A DNA stretch of 64,000 bases from contig JAMZAV010001829.1 in the NCBI GenBank assembly GCA_024449915.1, positions 1-64,000 of the forward strand. The letters run 5' to 3'. Position 1 is the first letter of the stretch. Every line of letters begins with the position of its first letter. Of the stretch, positions 44,098 through 54,889 are shown in pieces. This DNA comes from Sweltsa coloradensis (Eukaryota; Arthropoda; Insecta; Plecoptera; Chloroperlidae). Made by a program: the position numbers and the translations under genes. Under the pieces are notes generated by a model. That model was not told the DNA's origin and searched no databases. It saw nothing but the letters and a program-made list of their open reading frames with translations.

Positions 44098-44955
44098 CTA
44101 AGACGGTGGGGAATGGATCGGTTCTTTGAGCTTCTTTCCTCCTCTAATACCTGCTTTAACATTGATTTCTTTAGCGTTTTGTACCATTCGTTCAGCTGAA
44201 CCATTAGATTGTGGATGAATGGGTGGGCTAAATTTTAACATGATGCCATTACTCTGACAAAATTCTGCAAACTCTCTTCTAGAACTGAAAGGCGTTCCAT
44301 TATCCACAACCAATATCTCGGGCAACCCAAAGGTAGCAAACACCGCCCGAAGTTTATTTATGACTTGTGAAGCAATAGTTGAATTCATTAACAGTACCTC
44401 CACCCACTTTGAATGGGTATCATACATAACAAGGAAATTATTTCCGTCTTTTTTTGCAAAATCCATATGAACCCTTTGCCAATTTTGGGTCGCCCAGGTC
44501 CATTGACACAAGGGGCCTGGACGTGCAGCTTGTAATGTCATTTGACAAATATCACATGTTTTTACCGTATCATTAATGTCATCATCAATATTTGGCCACC
44601 ACACCAAGCTCCTGGCTAACATTTTCATACGGGTGGTCCCTGGGTGTTCCTCATGGAGCAATTCCAAAACCCTTTTTTGTAACTTTACTGGTACAATAAC
44701 TCTATTTCCCCATGTTACACAGTTTTCATGTATAGATAGTTCCTGACCCTTAACAAAAAAGGCATTTAGGGATGTGTCCACAACTTTTTCGGGCCATCCA
44801 TTTTGGGTTAAATGATAAACCCTTGATAACAAACTATCTTTGGATGTAGCCTGACCAATTTCCTGAGCAGTTAAAGGAAAATCGTCTATTGGAGAAAAGT
44901 AATGAATATCCCCCTTTTTTTCCCGTCTCCGGTAAAGGAAGACGTGATATCGCAT
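44098..44955 (-). pseudogene. Gypsy integrase
   Basis: Has the zinc-binding H..H..C..C (LHEEHPGTTRMK, TCDICQ), RARPGPLCQW-type linker, catalytic D (VHMDFAKKDGNNF), second D (VVDNGTPFSSRREFAEF) and E in HPQSNGSAERMVQNAKE. All DDE-type (D,D35E) residues are visible. The C terminus is frameshifted (GGKKLKEPIHSPPS). Confidence 0.85.
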
Positions 44956-45313
44956 CAGCTGGTGCCATGTTCTTCCCCCTTCGATATTTTATTTCATATT
45001 GGTAAGCTGATAAGATGAGAGCCCAACGTTGCATTCGAGAGGCTGCTAGAGTCGGTAACCCCTTGGTGGGCCTTAGAATGCTTGTCAGCGGTTGGTGGTC
45101 TGTCACTAAAAGGAATTTCCTGCCGTACAGGTATTTATGAAATCTTTTAACTGCGAATATTAGCGCCAAAGCTTCTTTTTCAACCTGAGCATAATTCCGT
45201 TCTGCCTTGGTAAGAACTCTCGAAGCAAATGCTATTGGCCTTTCATCTCCTCTTTCTGATATCAAGGATAACACCTCTCCAACACCATATGCAGAAGCAT
45301 CAGCCGCTACCAC
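44834..45313 (-). pseudogene. Gypsy RNase H
   Basis: VAADASAYGVGEVL (first Asp), ERPIAFASRVLTKAE, NYAQVEKEALALIFAVKRFH (Glu), LVTDHQPLTSIL (Asp), YRRGKNMAPADAISRLP. This is the standard gypsy RNase H, one frame from RT and overlapping the integrase ORF only through a frameshift. Confidence 0.85.
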
Positions 45314-45435
45314 TATTTGCTTAATTATTAGTATCGAAATGAGCTAAAACACAACTATTTAACATCATTTCTTTGCTCTTTTGAAAGGTTTCATTAGTTT
45401 CTATGTTCCAATACCATGTGTCTGAGTGACTTAAA

Positions 45436-46250
45436 TCATACAAAGGCTTCACCAATCACCACCGTGCTAAGCATGGGTAAAAATTTATTGTAATACTGAA
45501 GTAATGCCAGATAAGATGTTAACTGTGCAGCATCCTTTGGAATGGGTGCTTGTGAGATAGCTTTCACCTTGTCTTTCTGAGGATGTATACCTAATGCATC
45601 AATTGTATGACCCATGTAATCAACTTCGGGTGACAAGAAAACACATTTTTTCTCCGATACCCTAAAGTTATGTTTAGACAATCTCTTAAATACTAATTCT
45701 GTTCTGTATTTACATTCCGCTTCGTCCTTCCCTGCAACTAGGATGTCATCAATGAATACACAATACCTTGGAATACCCTTTAACACCTTGTCCATTATCC
45801 CTTGAAATATGTCAGGGCACTCGAATACCAATATACGACCTTCGCTGCTGAAAAATCATGTGTGGTTCACAGTAAGCAAGGATTGTGAGCTTGGCTGCGG
45901 AAATTTGTTGGTACGCATTTTGCCAGGTCGTAGCTTAGTGAAACAGGTCACACTGCCCATTGGCTTAAAGTCCCCAACAAACGTTCAAGGGTAATGTTCC
46001 GTCTGGACTCACCCGGTTCAAGGTAACCTTAAAATCCCTACCAACCTTCACCCCCATGGCAGGCTGGCAACCGTTTCAATGGGCGTTTGCCCATCACATA
46101 TGTGAAACGGGTTACTAGGATACCTTCTTTTGTTGTCTCTGAAGCTTCGGCTTCTAACTTTTTCCCTTCATGGCAAATGGCCAACCGAGTATGGTTTGTT
46201 CAAATTGGGCCCTGGCATCTTTCCTTCAACACAATAGTGCTTGATACCCT
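45436..46250 (-). pseudogene. Gypsy reverse transcriptase, N-terminal half rearranged
   Basis: 45831-45436 reads FQGIMDKVLKGIP, CVFIDDILVAGKDEAE (catalytic IDD), LSKHNFRVSEKKCVFL, YMGHTIDALGIHPQKDKVKA. Upstream (45830-46250) only fragments remain: KLTILAYCEPH, GDFKPMGSVTCFTKLRPG and EGILVTRF. Stops and missing blocks (no LPFG) show decay or rearrangement. Confidence 0.75.
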
Positions 46251-46317
46251 TTCACCTCCCCCACGTCTTTCTCAAACAATTATTATTATTATTTTGTTTA
46301 TTCTTGTTTGTTAAAAT

Positions 46318-46365
46318 TGCGAACAACAACGCGTCGACGCTAGCAAAATTTTGCTAAACACTCAA
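46318..46365. repeat. double palindrome GCGTCGACGC-TA-GCAAAATTTTGC
   Basis: GCGTCGACGC (46331-46340) and GCAAAATTTTGC (46343-46354) are adjacent perfect palindromes, next to an ATT-rich tail with TAAAATTGCGAACAACAACG. The same arrangement is at 49524-49549 and, less perfect, at 55152-55180, so it belongs to a dispersed element. Confidence 0.6.
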
Positions 46366-46616
46366 AATCTGTGGAAATCTTGTGCTCGCAAGAGCTTGTG
46401 AAGCACTGAAACTAACTAATTTAGCACATGCAGTTGGTTCTCCCTAATGCTCCCTGCAGGAAGGGAAATGACTCACTGGGAACTCAGTCTTTCGGGAAAC
46501 TTACTTTTAAACTTCGTCTACATTCCCCCTCCTAGCTTGCCGTTTTAAACTCGCCTTTTGCTACCTGGTTTCAACGTTTGGTACTTACTTGTCCTTGGTC
46601 CACAAGGACTTCCAGT

Positions 46617-46871
46617 TCAATCTATTATTCCTAACCATCTCGGCCCAACAAAATTCGAGCCGACGCTTGTGTGGTTTACTACCACTAGGATCGGCAAATT
46701 GGAATACGCTGAATCTTGGTATCCTACCTTACAAGTTTTGCCCTTGAGTTTACTTCCATCTAATTGACAATTTGTCTTACTAGGTTGTAATACTAACCGC
46801 TTTACTAATTTAGTCTCCAAACACTTCTCTAGGACTACTGAAACTACTGCTCCGACCGTGTCTACCTCCAC
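46617..46871 (-). pseudogene. Gypsy aspartic protease
   Basis: MEVDTVGAVVSVV is a DTGA motif disrupted by an inserted residue, followed by LQPSKT, LKGKTCKVGYQDS, LPILVV and GPRWLGIID, corresponding to the LIGRDWL end of gypsy proteases. The damaged DTG loop would abolish activity. Confidence 0.65.
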
Positions 46872-46965
46872 TCAATTGATTCTCTCTATGTACAGTTTTT
46901 ACTACATAAGGCAATTTCTTGATGAAAAACTTTGCTTGTGTATGCAATGTTATACATTTCGCATA

Positions 46966-47950
46966 TCATTTTCTGCAGAGTACTATCACTACTTTCGTAC
47001 ATCGATACCTTTTTAGCGAAACTGAAATCCTGTAGACTTGCTCATCTTGGCTACATGCCCTCGCCTGTGGCACTTGAAACACTCCCAGTGTTTGCTGGAC
47101 AAGCCTCTTTTGCATTCGACGTCTCGCAGCCGCGAACACGTTCCTGGCTCTTGACGGAACTCTTGTGTAGGACCCTTTCTTTGGAACTCGTTGGCTTTGC
47201 AATGGTTTGGATTTTTTCATTTTTTATGCTGTACTATTGACTCCTTTTCTGGGTCGACGCTGGGTGACCATGTATCTCACGCACATTATCTGTACGCAAG
47301 GTCGAGTTGTTGTGCTAACTCAACTGCGACTGGAAAGATAAGGACACATCCTGAATCACAAGCTTTTCTTGTACCTTCTCACTTGAAAGTCCCGAGACAA
47401 ATAGATCTCGAAGCATTTGTCCTAAAAGAGACCGAATTTGCATGTGGCTGCCAATTCCTTTAAGGCTATCACGTTCTGGTATAGACTCGCTTCTCTTGCA
47501 CTCGTTTGAAAAAGCGTCGCCTTTCGTGCAATGAAATTCTTTGAGGATATGTATTGGATTATTTAAGGCCAAACACTATACGTTGTTGTCCTAGACCCAG
47601 CAAAACCGGTGACATCAGTTTTTTAATACTGCAATTAAGTTGTTCCCCATCAATGATATCAAGGTGGGCGTTCTGTCTTCTTCTTTACCGAATTTGCTTT
47701 AAAATACTGCTCCATTCTCTCTATATAATTCTCAAAATCATGCACTTCCGTATCAAACGTATCATATGTCTACTCGCGACATTTTACGTATTAGCCTTAG
47801 GCCTATGCTTTGACTAGGCCTAATGACGCCTGCCCCGCCCCTAGGTCATGCAAGGTCATGCACGTAAGCCTACGCCGTACGTTCTTCACCCTAATTCAGT
47901 CCATAAATTAACACGACTTAATTGCAGCGCTATCGTTCGTGTTCGTCGCC
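46966..47950 (-). pseudogene. Gypsy gag with zinc knuckle
   Basis: In separate frames: LLGQMLRDLFVSGLSSEKVQ (near 47430, a gag capsid C-terminal hallmark) and HWECFKCHRRGHVAKM (near 47070), a CxxCxxxxGHxxxx knuckle lacking its last Cys. The 5' part shows no single long frame. Confidence 0.6.
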
Positions 47951-47951
47951 A
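47941..47951 (-). promoter_or_regulatory. Gypsy primer-binding site
   Basis: Minus-strand TGGCGACGAAC lies three bases inside the 5' LTR end, the position where a tRNA 3' end (TGGCGAC..) primes minus-strand synthesis. Confidence 0.6.
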
Positions 47952-47954
47952 TTT

Positions 47955-48133
47955 TGTAGTAGATTAGGACATGGGTAAATGACAGTAGGCATGTACAAGT
48001 ATTGAATAAGTTGCTTTACTGGACAATGATACAATGTGGTCTGTCACGACCCGGCCCTGACACTCGTCTGCTCGCTGTCAGCATGCCGCACTGCATGCTG
48101 GGAGCCCGACATCGTCCACTGCCTTCTACTACA
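47955..48133 (-). repeat. Gypsy 5' LTR
   Basis: 179 bp, TGTAGTAG..CTACTACA, essentially identical to the other LTR after removing its MITE. The near-identity implies a fairly recent insertion despite the decayed coding region. Confidence 0.85.
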
Positions 48134-48645
48134 CGGATGATGGACAATTTTACAGGCCCATAAATACGCTTCATATAATTGATAAAGTTTTAGAATACGT
48201 AGTTATTGAACAAATACAGGACTATGAAACTGACAACAAGATCCTCACTGAAAATCAATCCGGTTTTCGTGGTAAACATTCTTGTGAAACTGCAATACAA
48301 TTTACTATAAATAAATGGAAAAATAATATAGAAAATAAAAAAATTACAATTGCAGTTTTCCTGGATTTGAAAAAAGCTTTTGAAACTGTTGATAGGCGCA
48401 TCCTGATTGCAAAGTTAAAAAGATATGGATTCTGCAGACAAGTTTTAAGCTGGTTTACTTCATACTTATTAAACAGAACACAAAGAGTAAAATTCAATAA
48501 TATAGTATCAGAACCACTACCATCTGAGACTGGAGTACCTCAAGGGTCAATTTTGGGGCCATTATTATTTATTATTTTTATGAACGATATCGTAAAAGTA
48601 CTAAAAAACTGTCAAATACATATGTATGCTGACGATAACAAACTG
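48134..48645 (+). pseudogene. LINE ORF2, 3' half of the element split by Gypsy
   Basis: Resumes after CGGAT with RPINTLHIIDKVLEYVVIEQ, ILTENQSGFRGKHSCETAI, VFLDLKKAFETVDRRILIAK, ETGVPQGSILGPLLF and MYADDNKLIFW. The reading is open for about 170 codons. It breaks at 48645 where unrelated sequence (GCGCCATCTTTAATTTTGAG) begins. Confidence 0.85.
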
Positions 48646-48646
48646 A

Positions 48647-49025
48647 TTTTTTGGGCGCCATCTTTAATTTTGAGTGGTCAATGATTTAAAAAAGTTAATT
48701 TGAACGTCAAATTTATATTCAGTACTTGAAAGTACGTGCGTAAAGTAAAAATGAATAACATAGGACCATAATTTAAAAATTAGGCCATGTTTGGACGCCA
48801 TCTTTGATTTGAGGGGTTCCTGGGTAAATTTTCGATTGGCTCCATTTCCTTAAATCATCAGTAGGGTATGTCCGCTCATCATGCCAAATTTCATGCTTTT
48901 ATACTAAAATTGAAGTATTCTTCAGGTATGCCGCCTGACTACTACTATCTCTACTCATTCCAAAAATGCAGCTCCGGTTTTGACCAAGTGTGTGTGAAAT
49001 ATATCCAATAAAATAATAATAATAA
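48647..49025. other. repeat-like stretch and LINE 3' end
   Basis: GCGCCATCTTTAATTTTGA and GACGCCATCTTTGATTTGA (48653 and 48789) form a spaced direct repeat. 48960-49025 matches the 3' end at 805-860 (AGCTCCGGTTTTGACC, AATAAAATAATAATAA). Confidence 0.45.
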
Positions 49026-49515
49026 ATAGAAAGCTTCGCAAACGCTTTTTCAGGCGCGTTGTGGGATGCGCGTAATTTTTGTTTCACAAAAAAGAGCATA
49101 AAATTGCGATTTTCACGAGAAATAATTTTTTGATTGCTCTCAAATTTCACACGAATATATTAATTCATAAAATTAAGGTTCTGTAAAAAATTCATTCCAA
49201 TCGGATAAAGCATGTTCATGTAAGTCGAAGAAATGTTTTAAACAAATAAAAAAGCGTGAAATTGCGATTTTCATGAGAAATAATTTTTTGATTGCACTTA
49301 AATTTCACACGAATTTATTAATTCATAAAATTAAGGTTCTGTAAAAAAAATCATTACAATTTTACTCAGTGTTATAAGTTGAAGAAATGTTAAAAAAATC
49401 GAAAAAAATCGTAAAATTGCGATTTTCATGAGAAATAAGTTTTCCATTGCGCTAAAAAAAGTGGCAGATCTAAGTTCAGAGATTTCGAAGGCCTCCAGAA
49501 AATTTCATCTCAATT
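49026..49515. mobile_element. foldback-family fragment with tandem ~130-base subrepeats
   Basis: Three units of TTTCACACGAATATATTAAT, TCATAAAATTAAGGTTCTGT, AATCGGATAAAGCATG, followed by TTCAGAGATTTCGAAGGCCT, as in 12970-13300. Single-ended: the TTGGATGAGC terminus is absent. Confidence 0.65.
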
Positions 49516-49523
49516 GGAGTTTT

Positions 49524-49945
49524 AGCAAAATATTTGCTAGCGTCGACGCCGTTTCTTGTTGTTACAACAAGGATAAACAATAAATAAGACGATACAACAT
49601 AATAGGCCTGATATCATTTTAACAGATATATAAAAAAGGCAGACATTTATTATTGATGTATCAATTCCACTAAGCCAAAATATTGAAACAACGCAAGACA
49701 GAAATTTGGACCAGAGCATGGCTCTGCTAATCATAAAAGGCGAGGGAAGAGCAAAAGTCCATCTTGCAAACATCAGTTAGCAAGTAGGGGAGTATAATAA
49801 TCTCTTAAACTAGAGGCGAGCTCTGGCGGTCGTCGCCGGGGACCTATTCCATTTTCTTTGACGACCCCCCCCCCTCCCCCCATTAAGACGATGACCCCTT
49901 CACGAACGATGACGACCACGACGCGAGAACCCCATGTCCCCTAGG
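49524..49945 (-). mobile_element. second copy of the SINE-like family
   Basis: CCAGAGCATGGCTCTGCTAA, AAAGGCGAGGGAAGAG, GGCGAGCTCTGGCGGTCGTC and ACGATGACGACCACGACGCG match the insertion at 4380-4772 in reverse orientation. This copy is longer at one side and starts with the double palindrome (49524-49549). Confidence 0.6.
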
Positions 49946-50270
49946 CTAGATTGTCTTATCTGTAATCAAAACACCTGAAGAGGGGCATACATTGCACCCT
50001 AAAACAGGTTTCCTTGAAAAATAATTATCTATAAAACACAATTGATGGCGATCCGCCACCCCCACTCCATCACCCCCTCAGCACATCCTCATTAGAAATT
50101 GCTGCTATGCTGTCTAGATGTTAGTTGCTTGGAAAATTCTTAGTGTCTTTTTCATAGCGTATGTATTTGGTATTCATATGAATTTTGAAATTATTCTTGA
50201 TACCTTTGAGTGATTTTCTGGCTTATACAACATTTTCTTAATAATTTAAGTATTGTAAATAAAAATCATT
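49946..50270. other. no feature recognised
   Basis: Moderately AT-rich, no ORF of note and no repeat identified. Confidence 0.5.
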
Positions 50271-52330
50271 GGACTTCCCACTGTTATTAATATTTTTATT
50301 ACCAAATGAGACAGGACAAAACCTTACAAGTCTTTATCAAACTAAAATTAAAAAAACCAAACAGACAGGACAAAAAACATTTCACAAAGAATATAAATAT
50401 GGCTGTGTATTAGTACCAAATTATGAACAAAAAAGATTTTTATGAATAAAAATAAAAATAACAAAAAACATAACATTAAATTTACATGTTGGATGAAATA
50501 AAACTATTGATCTAGTGATGAAATTGATGGACAAAAACTCTTCCAAATGGCTGGATAGTTAACACTAGGCACACTGATTGTATTGGCCACACAGGAAATC
50601 AAACCAGCTTCCTTAATTTTTCGTGTAGTGGCATTAGATTCATGTGCCAGGATTGAAGTTTTTTCCCAATTAATACGATGGTGATTTTCGTACACATGTT
50701 CTGCGATTTTTATGTATCTATCTTATGTTGTATCACATTGTTCTTGTGTTCTTTAATTCTTACCATCAAAGGTCTCTTGGGTTCACCAATGTATCTTGCA
50801 TCACATTCGCAAGGTATAGAATAAATAACACCCTTAGACGACTGAAACTCATCCCTAGGTTTAGTCTTGGTGAGTATGCTGCGCAACGTATTAGACGAAC
50901 TAAAAACAACTCTTATGCCATACAAAGCTAAAAGACGTTTGATCTCGATGACGGAGCTAGTTGACGTTTGATAGTATCCAATGCAGACCGTTTTATAAAT
51001 CCAAGGTTTAACTACCTCAATATCTTTATGCATGTCAGGTTTGATGATATCTTGTGGAAAAATAGTCTTTTTTAACCAGTTATTTGAGTATCCGTTATTC
51101 TTCATGGCACCAAATATATTTTCTTGTTCCATTTTTAGGCTTGTGGGAGTTGAACAGATTAGTTGTGCACGAGAAACCAAACATTTAACTAGGGATGTCA
51201 ATACCCGGAAATTTTCGTACCCGGGTACCCGCGATCGTTACCCGAGATACCCGCGGGTAGTAAATGTTTGATTTATCGTCATGGGTGTCAAATGATTCAG
51301 AAAAGCATTGGCAGTTGAAAAGTAGTATTGGTAAAAGGCCACGTATGTTTTAGTGTACGATGACTCAATGGGTTCGGAGCAACTATATCAAGCAGAAAGG
51401 AACACTGATTGATTACTACATTCCTTTCATGCGCATATGTACGCAACAGAAATCGGATTGTAGGCTGATCAAGGTCAATCCTTGTCTTTATCCCAATGCA
51501 TGATCTCCCGCTCCCCACGCACTATTTTCGTATCAGTTCATTCGAAGTGATCTTCCACTTCACAGAAAATTAGGGATGGTACGTGTACACGTTTACTAAT
51601 TATCCTTGATCAGTAAACTATTTTTATTTTATGCTGTTTTTATCCTGTGTGCGACCAGCCGAACTGTGTTTTCTCATGAATCACTTTAGGTCTACGGTTA
51701 TTGTTTCATTCATACACGCGAGTAGTGTCCAATCCAACACCCTTCCCGTCTTCACATCGGCAGCTTTGAGTCATCGCAAACTCGTAGGTCTACAGTCAAA
51801 CGTCGTTACAACAGGGCAGATAACACTCATTTTTTAGTGTTTCTGCGCTCCCGATTACGAAATTCGGTGCATTGGCATCTGTTTTGTCTCGAGCAACCAA
51901 ATCGTATAGTTTGCTTCAAGGTCAAGCCTTGTTCGCCGCTATCTCTAAGCCCCCCCCCCCCCAATCCCACCCAACCCGCGCCGAATTCCGTATTAGATCA
52001 TTCAACAATCTCACTCAATCACTCGTCGCTACAATCACAGCAGCCAGCCATGAGCGGTAGGGGGAGGGGTATAATGACGCGAAAGCGATGTATTGTCTGT
52101 TCCGTGAAAAAGATCGCGATGGACAAAGGAAAGAACGGGTAATTCCGGGTAACGGGTAATGGAAAATTGGACCCGTACCCGCGGGCAACGGGCGGGTTAC
52201 GGGTACCCGTTGACATCCCTACATTTAACCATCCCTTCTTTAACATGTGAAGGATGATTTGAATTAGCATTTTAGAACATGTTTTGAAATGCATACAATA
52301 GGTACTATAGCAAACATAGCCAGTACAAAG
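50271..52330 (-). pseudogene. second-type Penelope-like element, split by hAT
   Basis: Minus-strand: HVKEGMVKCLVSRAQLICS (52250 and 51201, across the hAT insert), KNNGYSNNWLKKT, VVFSSSNTLRSILTKTKPRD, SSKGVIYSIPCECDARYIGE (GIY-YIG: GVIYSI, YIG), RPLMVRIKEHKNNVIQ, then after a shift YENHHRINWEKTSILAHE. Its sequence is clearly different from the other PLEs here (IYSIPCECD against IYEIPCG.C), so a separate PLE lineage. RT core absent. Confidence 0.8.
51190..52221. mobile_element. hAT-type non-autonomous element, 8-bp target duplication
   Basis: CATTTAAC at 51182-51189 and 52222-52229 flanks ends TAGGGATGTCAATACCCGG and, inverted, TAGGGATGTCAACGGGTACC. An 8-bp duplication and a TAGGGATG-like end are hAT hallmarks. 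ACCCGGGTACCCG-type motifs recur near both ends. The interior has a Pro-rich reading and MSGRGRGIMTRKRCIVCSVK, not recognised; no transposase. Confidence 0.85.
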
Positions 52331-52686
52331 TATGTGTTAAGATTGCAAATTTTACTCAATCTCCCAGCGGAATTTTGGATAACCTTGAGCTTGCAAGATT
52401 CGATACACCTTGGTCACTGCTTCATAGAAGAGCAAAACTATAGTTGGTTTGTTTGAAGCTTTCTCGGTTATACACATTCATGACTACTTTTTCTGGTAGA
52501 CCGGGTTAAGCGTATTTTTCAATTTTTTATTTCTTGTAGGTTTCTTGTTTCATTTGTTGGCCGTTCTCAGTTAACTAGTCACGGATGTCTGTTTGAAATT
52601 TCAGGTCTATCTGTTTGGCCGTTCGGCCGTATGGGACCGAACAAAAAAACATACATTTTACAGACATAATCACAATTAAGATCTGT
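52331..52686. other. no feature recognised
   Basis: About 350 bases between the PLE and the palindromic element; GGCCGTTCGGCCGTATG near 52618 is a small inverted motif. Confidence 0.4.
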
Positions 52687-54302
52687 TAGTCGTTCCGATA
52701 GGAAAAATTATTCGCTCAAACGGGGTGGCAAAGGTTCAAGCATATCATTCGATTCCCAACACCCACGGCTAACATTTTAATGTTGATTTAATCAACATTT
52801 CGTTCGCCTTCATAGCGTCGCCGACGCTATGAACCGACCGACGCTCAATTTTTTCGTCCCCACAGTGACAACTTAAATATTAAATTTCTTTGTTATAAAT
52901 GCACTTACAGACATCATCTTTATGTCCATGTTTTCACCATTAATCACGTTTTAATATAGTGTACTTGTTATACGTCCAAATACATAAATACAGTCTGTTT
53001 CATGATCAAATAGACCTCAAGATGCGTTTTTTTAAGAATACGCACTGCTTTCGTTTGATGGCAAAGGTAGAGTTTTTTCATAAATGATTATTCAAATGTT
53101 CAATATAATAGTTAATGATGTTGGCAACAAAATGGCTATCTTGAATTTGGCCATAAATATTACAGATACACTGTAAATAATAAAATACCTAAAGCTGCGC
53201 GCGGCACTCGAGTCGGGAAAAAACGTACTATATCACTGTAAATTTCCTTCTAATTAAAGTTAATTCATTATTTTTCACTCTTGAACGCAAATAAAGCAAA
53301 TCAGGATTAAGAGAAATGTAATTCAAACAAAAAAGTACAGTCAGTTTCCAAAAATGGGTCCCTGCTATATATTTTTAAGAAATTGAACGTTTGCAAAGAC
53401 AATTGTCCATGCAGTGGATATGTTTTTAGTTGTATATTAGATATAAAATAATCCCCTATCTGGGATAAAACATAACATGATATCCTTTTTTGGCGATTAT
53501 GGCTATGCAAATAGTTGAATTCCTGAAAAAAATGTGTCAAAACGGGTGACACTCAATATTTTCTTTCACACTTTCCCTCTTCATTGCCGAATTACTTACT
53601 TTAAGCATAGCGTTTAAGCGTTTAAAATATTATTCTGAGAGTATCTTACACAAGCAAAAGCATTGTTACAGGGAAATATAGAGAATATGTAGGTATAGAC
53701 TGTTCCAAAAAGTGGGTCCCTAAATGTATAATTAGTAAATAAATTAATATTTATATATACAATTGTATACATTGTACATTTGTCATTACAACAATAACAC
53801 CATGTCCATGTACATTGTTTAGCTATTAATATACCATTTCATTAAGACACAATATAATAGTAGACATACAGGCAATATAACTGTCAAATAAAAAATAGAA
53901 ACCCTCCAAACAGTAAATGCAGATTGCTGCATGCAGCTTTCAGGTTCGAGTGCATACTGCATAATGCCAAATCATACCGTTATTTATCATTTTTATGAAT
54001 ATTTAGTTATTATTGTTGCTACAAAAAGAAATGATGCAAACGTAATTATTTATAAGATTAATTATAAATAAAAAAAGTCCAGTCTGTTCAGTGTTGTGAA
54101 CACTGTTCACAATATGTGTTGTCAGAGAACTCATTTTGCTTCAAATATTGTTATATAATGTCTATCTCTAGTCAAAATCCCTGCAGTAGCCTATAGCATA
54201 GACATTTTGTAAGAAAAGGATATGCATATTTCGATACGTGAAATGTATAATATAAAATTAAAAAAACATATTTTCAATAGGAACATCACTTACATTTTCA
54301 GA

Positions 54303-54830
54303 CCTCTTCATTCACGTCTGAGTCGATGTTTTCTTCGTTCTCATCCTCTCTTGTACTGACATAATTCGTACAAGTCTGTATTTTGCACATGTCGGTACGA
54401 CGAAGATAATTACGCAATCAATAACATGACTATGGAAGACATTGGCGTGAACAATTGCATGCTAAGAGTTACAGCACATCAGTTGGAGCTGGTTCAATGA
54501 TCAATCCATATTTTCAAAGAACGGCGTAGCTTCTGAAATCGTTGATATCTTCCATCCATGCAACTCTGGAGGAGGTATTTTTTGAAAAGGATCCATGGCT
54601 CATTTCCCTATATCAGACTGAGTGTTTGCACGGTTGATGTATATATGAAGTGCGTCTTACAAGGTGGGAGAAAAGTATGTTCTATAGTGCCCCTTTTTCG
54701 TGCAGAACAACGAACAACGAATAGCGCAAATCGTTTATTTGTTATGCTATCTCCTCCATAAATTTTACACACAAACTCTTCTACACCATTCATTGTTTCC
54801 ATTCTACAATTCTTCGAAAATTGTGAAACT
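54303..54830 (-). pseudogene. uncharacterised protein C-terminal half, left-arm copy
   Basis: Minus strand: NGVEEFVCKIYGGDSITNKR, TIEHTFLPPCKT, HGWKIS-like, then frames with RRTDMCKIQTCTN and the acidic end NEENIDSDVNEEV before a stop at about 54303. The order (EFVC.LY, LPPC.D, Cys-rich TDMC, acidic tail) is that of an uncharacterised, multicopy invertebrate protein family. Several shifts. Confidence 0.55.
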
Positions 54831-54889
54831 GAATGTTATCGGTACACTAGACTGTATTGATAACGTACCAGATCCTTTATCGTAGCAAG

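Larger units (their letters stand above)
38823..48133 (-). mobile_element. Ty3/Gypsy LTR retrotransposon, nested, complete ends
   Basis: LTRs of about 179 bp (47955-48133; 38823-39597 with a MITE inside) start TGTAGTAG and end CTACTACA. The target duplication is CGGAT (38818-38822 and 48134-48138), inserted in a LINE. Minus-strand order is 5' LTR, PBS, gag, protease, RT, RNase H, integrase, tail, PPT, 3' LTR, the canonical Ty3/Gypsy order. Two PLEs (39892-43440) lie between the integrase tail and the 3' LTR. Every domain carries shifts or gaps. Confidence 0.85.
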
